NCBI GenBank assembly: GCA_003214175.1
Contig: QCLZ01000001.1
Location: 292,693-356,692, forward strand
DNA: 64,000 bases
Source: Prochlorococcus sp. AG-418-I20
GTDB lineage: Bacteria; Cyanobacteriota; Cyanobacteriia; PCC-6307; Cyanobiaceae
Direction: 5' to 3'
The position numbers and the translations under genes are program-made. Below, in pieces: positions 57,656 to 64,000 of this stretch. The notes below the pieces were generated by a model. The model was not told where the DNA came from, searched no databases, and saw nothing but the letters and a program-made list of their open reading frames with translations. How positions within the stretch are numbered: the first letter of the stretch is position 1; each line of letters begins with the position of its first letter.

Positions 57656-57985
57656 AATATTAGATGTCTTATCTCATATTTAATAAATGATTGAGAATGA
57701 GGCAATAAACAGGATGGTTTAATGAAACAAAACATCGTTTAATGTCAGCAAAATCAAATTTATTAGAATTTTCTTAATTGAAGAATACTGGTTTATTTTA
57801 CAAAACTTATATCTCTGAGAATAATTTTTCTTCATTAAATCTACCTTCTTTACTCTTGTATTGCCCTATTAATAATTCTTGTTTCGTAATAGCTAGGATT
57901 AATAACCTTTACAATTTTGTTATGAATTCAACTGTTTGGTGAAATATAAAGTATTCTCAAAACGTTTAAGCTAATCAATTCCTAA
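57656..57985 (+). promoter_or_regulatory. Long AT-rich leader region upstream of pcb
   Basis: These 330 bases hold no ORF on either strand longer than a few codons. They must contain the promoter and any 5' leader of the pcb gene. An AT-rich segment near 57944-57954 could be a -10 region, but no clear -35 partner is seen. Weak inverted pairing is possible at 57713-57735. No tRNA or known small RNA was recognised. Confidence 0.4.
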
Positions 57986-59044
57986 ATGCAAACCTATGGA
58001 AATCCAGATACTACCTATGGATGGTGGGCTGGTAATTCAGGTGTAGCAAATCGCTCAGGAAAATTCATTGCTGCTCATGTAGCTCATGCAGGATTAATTG
58101 TTTTCTGGGCGGGTGCATTCACCCTTTTTGAACTTTCACGATTTGACCCAAGTGTCCCAATGGGTCATCAACCTCTAATCGTTCTTCCTCACTTAGCAAC
58201 TCTTGGAATAGGGTTTGATGCTAATGGTGTTGCGATGGGAGATACTAAACCTGTTCTAGCGATAGCAATAGTTCACTTAGTTTCTTCTATGGTTTTAGCA
58301 GCCGGAGGACTTTTACACTCTTTACTTCTTCCTGGAAATCTAGAAGATTCTGATATAGCAAGAGCTAGAAAATTCAATATTGAATGGGATAATCCAGACA
58401 AATTGACATTTATTCTTGGTCACCATTTAATCTTTCTTGGTTTAGCAGTTATCGCTTTTGTTGAATGGGCAAGGGTTCATGGAATTTATGATCCAGCTAT
58501 TGGTTCTGTAAGACAGGTTGAGTATGAATTAAATTTGGCCAAAATTTGGAATCACCAAGCAGACTTTTTGACTATTGATAGCCTTGAAGAAGTAATGGGA
58601 GGCCATGCTTTTCTTGCTTTCGTTGAGATCACTGGTGGTGCTTGGCATATTGCTACTAAGCAAGTTGGTGAATATACCAAATTTAAAGGTAAAGGACTTC
58701 TCTCTGCAGAAGCTGTTCTGTCATGGTCACTAGCTGGAATAGGCTGGATGGCTATTATTGCAGCCTTCTGGAGTGCAGCTAACACAACAGTTTATCCAAC
58801 TGAATTCTTTGGTGAACCACTTCAATTGAAGTTTAGTATTTCTCCTTATTGGGTAGATACTGTTGATCTTCCTGATGGTGATTACACTTCAAGGGCATGG
58901 TTAGCAAATGTTCATTACTATTTTGGATTCTTCTTTATTCAAGGTCATCTATGGCATGCTTTAAGAGCACTAGGCTTTGATTTCAAGAGAGTTACTAATG
59001 CTATCAGTAATATTGATAGTGCAACAGTTACTCTTAAAGATTAA
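57986..59044 (+). CDS. pcbA: Divinyl chlorophyll a/b-binding antenna protein (Pcb)
   Basis: A 352-residue six-helix light-harvesting protein of the CP43/IsiA family, which binds divinyl chlorophylls around the photosystems in Prochlorococcus thylakoids. The start [20 protein letters not shown] and the His-containing helices ([63 protein letters not shown] cited by core residues [25 protein letters not shown]) show the chlorophyll-ligand pattern. The large lumenal loop of CP43 is absent, as in Pcb. Only one pcb copy is seen here, as expected for high-light strains. A strong hairpin terminator follows. Confidence 0.95.
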   Translation: MQTYGNPDTTYGWWAGNSGVANRSGKFIAAHVAHAGLIVFWAGAFTLFELSRFDPSVPMGHQPLIVLPHLATLGIGFDANGVAMGDTKPVLAIAIVHLVSSMVLAAGGLLHSLLLPGNLEDSDIARARKFNIEWDNPDKLTFILGHHLIFLGLAVIAFVEWARVHGIYDPAIGSVRQVEYELNLAKIWNHQADFLTIDSLEEVMGGHAFLAFVEITGGAWHIATKQVGEYTKFKGKGLLSAEAVLSWSLAGIGWMAIIAAFWSAANTTVYPTEFFGEPLQLKFSISPYWVDTVDLPDGDYTSRAWLANVHYYFGFFFIQGHLWHALRALGFDFKRVTNAISNIDSATVTLKD

Positions 59045-59068
59045 TTCACAAATTTCATTACTAATATC

Positions 59069-59099
59069 AAAAGGCTCCTCTTTAAGGAGCCTTTTTTAT
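59069..59099 (+). terminator. Rho-independent terminator after pcb
   Basis: A nine-base stem pairs AAGGCTCCT (59071-59079) with AGGAGCCTT (59085-59093) around a five-base loop, followed by a run of T. It lies 25 bases after the pcb stop. It is the clearest GC-containing hairpin in the window and suits a highly expressed gene. It could also work for the minus strand only weakly. Confidence 0.88.
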
Positions 59100-59137
59100 T
59101 TGAAAAATTTTGTTTATTAATTTAGATTTAGAATTAT

Positions 59138-60523
59138 ATGTTTTTGAAATCATTGAATATTTTTTCTCTAGAGAATAAGGATATTTTTTCAAATTCTCTT
59201 TTAATAAGTTTTTTTGGATTATTAATTATATTTTTTTTGTTGATTTTTGGAAGGAAATTTAAACTAGCTGTTCAACTCGAGAGATTTGGATTGCCGATAG
59301 CAGTTATATCAGGAATTTTAGGTATATCTATAGGCCCATTTGGTGCGATACACTTTTTACCAAAAGAAACAATCAATGTTTGGAGTAATTTTCCTACTCC
59401 TCTTTTATCATTAGTCTTCGCAACTTTAATGATGGGAAGACCTATCCCTAATATAAACGGTTTAGTTAAACCAATTTTTAATCAATTTCTATTAGCTCTT
59501 TCACTAGGTTTTGGACAATTTTTTGTTGGTGGACTTGTTGTTAAATATTTTCTGCCCCCATCTATGGATGCAAATCCTCTAATGGGATGTTTAATAGAGG
59601 TCGGTTTTGAAGGTGGTCATGGAGCTGCATCAATAATCGGTGAAAGTTTTAATAAACTAGGTTTCCCAAATGGTTTAGATCTTGGTTTAGCTATGGCAAC
59701 AATGGGTCTTTTATCCTCTTCAATATTGGGAAGCATATTTATTTTTCTTGGCAGAACTTTAGGTCTTTCAGATACTGAGGAAATTCTTGAACAAAAAGAT
59801 ACTCAAAAGGGAAAAAATAAGATAGGAATTTTTGCAGATTTAAGAATTTTTATAATAAATCTTGGATTCTCTGGTTTGGCAATTTCTTTTGGTGTTTTGC
59901 TACTTAAATTTTTAAGGTATATTTCAAGTTCTTTTGGTGATTTTTCAAAGGAAATTATTTTTTCACTACCAGTATTCCCTTTTATCCTTATAGGTTCGCT
60001 CCTTATTAGATATATTTTAGAAAAAACCAAAAATACCGAATTTATTTCAAATATTCTGCAAAGGGAGATTGGTATTTTATCCACAGACTTATTAATTTTT
60101 ACAGCTATGGCGAGTTTAGATATTGCAGTTGTTTTTGATAATTGGATACTTATTTTAGTATTTACTATTTTCGGTTTGTTTTGGAATTTAATCTGCATTG
60201 CTTTTTTTGCATACTTTATTTTTGATGATTATTGGTTTGAAAAAAGTTTGATAGAGTTTGGTAATTCTACAGGTGTAGTAGCCTCTGGGTTACTGCTTTT
60301 AAGGCTTGCAGATCCTAAAAATATTTCTAAGACTCTACCAATTTTTACGTCAAAACAGCTATTCGCTCAGTTAATCCTTTCTGGGGGACTATTCACGGTT
60401 CTTGCCCCATTAATGATTTCTAAAATTGGGTTAGATTATTGGACAGAAATTTGTGCCCTAATTACATTCGCAATTCTTTTAATTGCACTGATTTTTAATA
60501 AAGTAGAGATGAAAAAGTTTTAA
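59138..60523 (+). CDS. Sodium/glutamate symporter (GltS/ESS family)
   Basis: A 461-residue polytopic membrane protein of the GltS family. Two homologous halves are visible: conserved segments VGGLVVKYFL and LIEVGFEGGHGAASI are the family signature in the first half, and FGNSTGVVASGLLLLRLADP the matching hairpin in the second half (cited by core NSTGVVASGLLLLR). About 11-13 helices are likely. Members carry glutamate with sodium; marine cyanobacteria are known to have such genes. The exact substrate is inferred. It lies downstream of the pcb terminator with its own start at ATG 59138. Confidence 0.85.
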   Translation: MFLKSLNIFSLENKDIFSNSLLISFFGLLIIFFLLIFGRKFKLAVQLERFGLPIAVISGILGISIGPFGAIHFLPKETINVWSNFPTPLLSLVFATLMMGRPIPNINGLVKPIFNQFLLALSLGFGQFFVGGLVVKYFLPPSMDANPLMGCLIEVGFEGGHGAASIIGESFNKLGFPNGLDLGLAMATMGLLSSSILGSIFIFLGRTLGLSDTEEILEQKDTQKGKNKIGIFADLRIFIINLGFSGLAISFGVLLLKFLRYISSSFGDFSKEIIFSLPVFPFILIGSLLIRYILEKTKNTEFISNILQREIGILSTDLLIFTAMASLDIAVVFDNWILILVFTIFGLFWNLICIAFFAYFIFDDYWFEKSLIEFGNSTGVVASGLLLLRLADPKNISKTLPIFTSKQLFAQLILSGGLFTVLAPLMISKIGLDYWTEICALITFAILLIALIFNKVEMKKF

Positions 60524-60562
60524 TAATAACCCTAGAATGGTAAAAGCTTAAGTTTTATTTTA

Positions 60563-60820
60563 ATGTCATTTTCTTCCTACGATATTCCACCTCAAGAAAA
60601 TAAAGGGAAGTGGTTTAGGAGTCATTTACTCGGAAGGGAAATTGAACTTGGTGAATTGTATAGTCTTGGATCAAATGATTTAGATTTGCTTATGGCGGAG
60701 ACTGCAGAAATCAGAAGTGATCTTGATTTTAAGGAAAAAAATATAGGCAAATTTAGGACTGCAGGATATTTTTTGGAGTTAGCGAGAATAATTGAGAAAA
60801 GGAAGTTGTTAGAAAGTTAA
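60563..60820 (+). CDS. Small conserved cyanobacterial-style protein, unknown function
   Basis: An 85-residue soluble protein with a helical C-terminal half (AETAEIRSDLDF to FLELARIIEKRKL). The ATG at 60563 is preceded by an AT-rich stretch. I do not recognise a named domain. It follows the GltS-like gene after 39 bases and its last codons overlap the convergent GST gene by four bases. Confidence 0.65.
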   Translation: MSFSSYDIPPQENKGKWFRSHLLGREIELGELYSLGSNDLDLLMAETAEIRSDLDFKEKNIGKFRTAGYFLELARIIEKRKLLES

Positions 60821-61476
60821 TTAGATGGGAAATAATTCTTTCTAGAATATGGTTCCCATAATTCGTATTTATACATTAAGGATTCAAATTCTCTATTTTT
60901 CTCAAAAGAATCTAACCAGTTTTTTATTGATGGTTCAAAATAATTTGTTCTTTTTTGACTTTCACAAGCGATTCTAAATTGTCTTACAAAAGGCCAAATA
61001 GACCAATCAGCGATTGTGGGGCTATCTCCAAAAAAGTATTTGTTTTCTGTAAGAAGTTCGTTCCATTTCTTTATAAATTTAATCGCATTTGTGAAATGAT
61101 ATTCTTCATCACTATTCTGATATCTTGTGGCATATTTAAATCGATCTAAATGATATTTGAATTCGTTATCGTTTTCATCAATTATCCCAAAAATATCTTC
61201 CTTTTTGTTCTCAGGAAAATAAATTAATTTGATATTTTCCTTTTTTGACTCTGAGAGAGCCCAAAGGATGATTTCAAGACTTTCTTCAATAACTTCACTA
61301 TTTTTTTTTATAAGTATTGGAACAGTTTTCGTCTTTGAATTATTTAAAAAATCTAGAGGTTTATTTTTTAAATCAATTTCTCTTATCTCTACTTTTATTT
61401 CACAAATTAATAGGGCCCATCTTGCACGAATTGCATATGGGCATCTTCTAAATGAATATAAAATATCATTTTTCAT
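60817..61476 (-). CDS. Glutathione S-transferase family protein
   Basis: A 219-residue thioredoxin-fold plus helical GST protein. The N-terminal FRRCPYAIRARWAL (Cys12) resembles a glutaredoxin-like or omega-class active site, and TVPILIKKNSEVIEESLEI is the typical cis-Pro plus glutathione-binding SES region. The C-terminal helical domain has FFGDSPTIADWSIWPFVRQF, cited by its IADWSIWPF core. The partner substrate is unknown. It is divergent from the GIY-YIG-like gene. Confidence 0.87.
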   Translation of the reverse strand: MKNDILYSFRRCPYAIRARWALLICEIKVEIREIDLKNKPLDFLNNSKTKTVPILIKKNSEVIEESLEIILWALSESKKENIKLIYFPENKKEDIFGIIDENDNEFKYHLDRFKYATRYQNSDEEYHFTNAIKFIKKWNELLTENKYFFGDSPTIADWSIWPFVRQFRIACESQKRTNYFEPSIKNWLDSFEKNREFESLMYKYELWEPYSRKNYFPSN

Positions 61477-61550
61477 ATTGTAAAAACTTTTAATTTCCTT
61501 AATTCTTTTAGTATTATTTAAGTAGGAACAGTATTAATTTTACAACGCAA

Positions 61551-62093
61551 ATGTCGGGATATGTTTACCTAATTAGAGTAGGAGACCTTTATAGGATTGG
61601 TAAAACGGACAACCTTGAAAAGAAAATTAAGAAATTAAAGCCAGATGAATTATTAACATCAATTATGACAAAGGAGCCAGAAACTCTTGAAGCAAGATTA
61701 CTAAGAAAATATAAGTCGCAAAGAATTCCTGAAACTGGTTATTTAAAGCTCTCTAAAAGACAAATTAAAGAATGTAAAAAGCAATTTGAATTAAAGGGAA
61801 GCTTACCTCACACTTTAGATGCTGAAGTTTCGATTACTCTATTTGCATCTTTTTTATTATTTTCATTAAGTTCCTTTATTTTTAATTATTTAAATTTTGG
61901 ATTTGTCAAATCTATATCTTATTCTTTCGGAATGGCATCTCTACCAATGGTTATATTATTTATTACAGGTAGTTTTGGCGGATACTTTTCTGAAGATTTA
62001 TCTCTTTTTTCATTGTTAACTAATCGAATAAAAGGTTTATTTATTGCAATTGCATTGTTAACGATGGGGTATTTAACTTTTAATTTAGGTTAA
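61551..62093 (+). CDS. Membrane-anchored GIY-YIG-like (T5orf172/MUG113-type) protein
   Basis: A 180-residue protein. Residues 1-80 look like a reduced GIY-YIG nuclease domain of the T5orf172/MUG113 type: YVYLI, LYRIGKT, and Glu47 in ETLEARLLRKY followed by ETGYLKLS. The catalytic Arg that usually follows the YIG motif appears as Lys (DNLEKKIKKL), so nuclease activity is doubtful. Residues 94-113, about 127-147 and 161-178 are hydrophobic and form about three membrane helices. A nuclease-like domain attached to a membrane is unusual. It overlaps the convergent SDR gene by four bases. Confidence 0.72.
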   Translation: MSGYVYLIRVGDLYRIGKTDNLEKKIKKLKPDELLTSIMTKEPETLEARLLRKYKSQRIPETGYLKLSKRQIKECKKQFELKGSLPHTLDAEVSITLFASFLLFSLSSFIFNYLNFGFVKSISYSFGMASLPMVILFITGSFGGYFSEDLSLFSLLTNRIKGLFIAIALLTMGYLTFNLG

Positions 62094-62797
62094 ATTTCAT
62101 AATTACAATTTAAGGCAATTTCAAAAGGAATCGATTGTGTCGGTAGTTTCAAAATGGTTGAGCATATCTCAGCAATATCAGCAGGTTGTGTCATGCTTGA
62201 TTTATCTAGGGAAGAGATGTTTTGTGCCATATCGGTATTAACCCAACTTGGGCAAATTGCTGAAACCCTAATATTTTTATCCCAACCTTTATTTTTCATT
62301 GTTTGGCATAATCCCATCAAAGCAAACTTTGAAGAAGAATATGCGGCTAAATCACCTTTGGATCTTTTCCCACTCATTGAAACTAAAACAATAATTCTTC
62401 CTCTGCCTGAGGCACATAAATGCCCCCATGAAATCCTACATAAATTCCAAATTGCCAAAAAGTTAATATTGAGTGTATTTAAAATATCTTCCTCATCACC
62501 ATCTTTGTATAAGAAAGGAACTCTAGATAATACTCCAGAACAATTTATTACTGAATCAAATCCTCCAAATTCATCTACGGTATTTTTTATCCAATTTTCG
62601 GCTGTAATTTTTTTTAAAGCATCATAGTGGTTGATTATAATTTTCCCTTCTGGCCACTTTTTTGGATCAATAGCGGTTCCTTTTAATGATTCTAAATCTC
62701 TTATGCCAACACTAATTCTATTGCCTTCTTTTAATTCTTTATGTGCAATATTTAGTCCAATACCTCTACTGGCTCCACTTATTAATATGGTTCTCAT
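62090..62797 (-). CDS. Short-chain dehydrogenase/reductase
   Basis: A 235-residue classical SDR. The coenzyme motif is GASRGIG (residues 8-14), NCSG lies near 85-88, and the catalytic residues are Ser140 or 142, Tyr153 and Lys157 (AAYSSSK). The early Arg in GIRDLESL after the second strand suggests NADPH preference. The substrate is unknown. It starts seven bases after the lycopene cyclase stop on the same strand, which might link it to carotenoid metabolism, but this is only positional. Confidence 0.88.
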   Translation of the reverse strand: MRTILISGASRGIGLNIAHKELKEGNRISVGIRDLESLKGTAIDPKKWPEGKIIINHYDALKKITAENWIKNTVDEFGGFDSVINCSGVLSRVPFLYKDGDEEDILNTLNINFLAIWNLCRISWGHLCASGRGRIIVLVSMSGKRSKGDLAAYSSSKFALMGLCQTMKNKGWDKNIRVSAICPSWVNTDMAQNISSLDKSSMTQPADIAEICSTILKLPTQSIPFEIALNCNYEI

Positions 62798-62804
62798 TTT
62801 TTAA

Positions 62805-64000
62805 CTATATGTTTGGAAATATTATCCTAAGTAACATTTTAAATTCTCTTCCATGCATAATCATAAGGCCTTTCTTTACACTCCATGGAGCCTTTATAAA
62901 CATTACGCACATCGCATATACAATCTCTTTTAAAGAAAGAGTATCAGTTAGAAAACCATACCATTGATTTTTAGGTAGTTGGAAAAAACTGCCAAAAAAT
63001 TCTCTCAATAGTTTCTCGTCAAACCTCATGAGTTTTTCTAATCCAAATTGGTAAAGTGATTTCTTCCTAATTAATTCTTTTGACCATAAAGTTTCCCAAC
63101 CTTTTCTAGCAATATGATAGGTACTTAGATTTTTGTTTTTAATTGCTTCTGAGACTGCCTTGGCGACAAGTGGAGCTCTCCTTAAAACATTACCAATTAA
63201 ATATCCAGATGCAGGATGTACCATTGAAGCAGCACCACCATATCCAAGTATTTGTTGTTTGAAATCTGGGATTGGCATATTCATAGGTAGAAATAAGCCA
63301 AGCTCTTCGTGCTGCATGCTTGTGATTGATATATTTCTATAAGAAAGCCTCTTCTCTAACCTCTCTTTTAAATTTTCCATTGTTAGGGGATTTACTAAAC
63401 CAAGAGATGTCTCTTCAAGAAAATATTTCCCATCCCCCATATCCATGGCATAAAGAAAAGTTGGCGGTTCTTTTTTTTGCTCATCGTTAAGATGGTCATT
63501 TCTATAGTCCATTAATACAAACTGCCCGTTCTTAAGCGGAGGTTTACTAAAATTACCTACTATCCCATAACAAGTTTGGACTGCTAAGGGACCACACGAT
63601 TTTAATTTAAGAAAAACAGGATCATACCCTGTTGCATCTACTACTAATCTTGCAGAGTAACTTTTGCCATCTTTTGTAGTTACTGTACTTTTGTATTTTT
63701 CAAAATGTATTTTGTTTGCAAAGCCTTGATGCCATTTAATAAAAGACTTATTGCATTCATTAAACCAATAATTGTGGAGTTTCTTCTTATCAAATAGTCC
63801 ATAATCTAGTGAATGTTCCGTGGCTTTATTCTCGTCGTCCTGCTCTTCTAAAGCGCCATGCCCAAAAAAACTTACAGTATTCTTCCATCTATATTCAAGT
63901 AAATCCTGAAGCCCTAGTTGATCAACTTCTTTCCCCCAAATGCCATATGTATTTGGCCAAGTTTCATCTGGTCCATTTGGAGAAAGCACTTCAACATCTA
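62805..64000 (-). CDS. crtL: Lycopene cyclase (CrtL type, possibly epsilon), partial
   Basis: The gene is cut by the window end: the frame stays open through 64000 with in-frame codons before the GTG at 63989, so the N-terminal FAD-binding segment is missing and about 398 residues are visible. Features of plant-type CrtL are WPNTYGIW at the start, DATGYDP, VLMDYRND, FLEETSLGLVNP and GYGGAASMVHPASGY. The enzyme cyclises lycopene ends using FAD/NADPH at the membrane. The MDYR box resembles epsilon cyclases more than beta ones (MDWR), so an epsilon or dual cyclase for alpha-carotene is favoured but not certain. SDR gene follows. Confidence 0.88.
   Translation of the reverse strand, partial: DVEVLSPNGPDETWPNTYGIWGKEVDQLGLQDLLEYRWKNTVSFFGHGALEEQDDENKATEHSLDYGLFDKKKLHNYWFNECNKSFIKWHQGFANKIHFEKYKSTVTTKDGKSYSARLVVDATGYDPVFLKLKSCGPLAVQTCYGIVGNFSKPPLKNGQFVLMDYRNDHLNDEQKKEPPTFLYAMDMGDGKYFLEETSLGLVNPLTMENLKERLEKRLSYRNISITSMQHEELGLFLPMNMPIPDFKQQILGYGGAASMVHPASGYLIGNVLRRAPLVAKAVSEAIKNKNLSTYHIARKGWETLWSKELIRKKSLYQFGLEKLMRFDEKLLREFFGSFFQLPKNQWYGFLTDTLSLKEIVYAMCVMFIKAPWSVKKGLMIMHGREFKMLLRIIFPNI

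Noticed and set aside
1..64000. CRISPR array, toxin-antitoxin pair, prophage or tRNA genes
   Set aside because: No repeat-spacer pattern, phage structural genes or cloverleaf-like segments were found in the spacers that I read; AT-rich repeats are not spaced like CRISPR.

Overview
The window is a stretch of a small, strongly AT-rich, gene-dense cyanobacterial chromosome. Gene content and protein style point to Prochlorococcus, most likely a high-light clade. The clearest markers are a Pcb chlorophyll-binding antenna gene (57986-59044), plastocyanin, an NDH-1 subunit NdhD, a lycopene cyclase of plant type, the phylloquinone genes menD/menB, solanesyl diphosphate synthase, and many small proteins of families confined to cyanobacteria (DUF3007, Ycf51, DUF760, DUF1350, DUF4336, DUF3721). 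I identify the clade by recognition only; no alignment was run.

Layout. 1-5200: end of a DUF3007 gene, trpA, a cyAbrB-type regulator, a YCII-domain protein, then a minus-strand group with a group 2 sigma factor, DUF1232 and a small HTH-like protein, followed by hisIE and a divergent QueD-like protein. 5200-15530, almost all minus strand: clpB, petE, an epimerase, hemE, glgB, an S15/CocE-type hydrolase and small proteins. 15580-21890, plus strand: a very large TamB-like protein, proA, folB and a lipase-like hydrolase. 21880-30950, minus strand: M3 oligopeptidase, ndhD, thrB, glk, thrS, trpS and an RG-rich small protein. 31100-36200, plus strand: a DUF697 membrane protein, then a three-gene metal ABC transporter with manganese-type ligands, ending in a DUF4336 protein coupled to the permease. 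36200-46400: DUF760, lepB, then menD-menB-glgA-murF (plus), then aroA-mnmD-glmU (minus). 46480-54640: comB, a nitrilase-family amidase, a cell wall amidase, murI, sds, acs, a DUF1350 protein and a DnaQ-like exonuclease. 54670-64000: a repeat-rich DUF3721 protein, hisS, several small orphans, pcb with a clear terminator, a GltS-type transporter, a GST, a membrane-anchored GIY-YIG-like protein, an SDR and a lycopene cyclase cut by the window edge.

Functionally this is core metabolism: amino acid synthesis (Trp, His, Pro, Thr, chorismate), glycogen synthesis (glgA, glgB apart from each other), peptidoglycan (murF, glmU, murI, amidase), photosynthetic electron transfer and pigments, and translation (thrS, trpS, hisS). 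Genes are packed in same-strand runs with short gaps or overlaps, and several convergent pairs meet within a few bases or overlap.

I saw no rRNA, tRNA, CRISPR array, insertion sequence, integrase or prophage gene, and no clear defence system. The most interesting items are small or divergent proteins: the glycine-pentad/His-rich/DUF3721 protein, the QueD-like protein lacking two canonical zinc ligands, the membrane-tethered GIY-YIG-like protein, the DUF4336 protein attached to a manganese transporter, the RG-rich protein overlapping trpS, and an unlisted 58-residue ORF in front of pcb.
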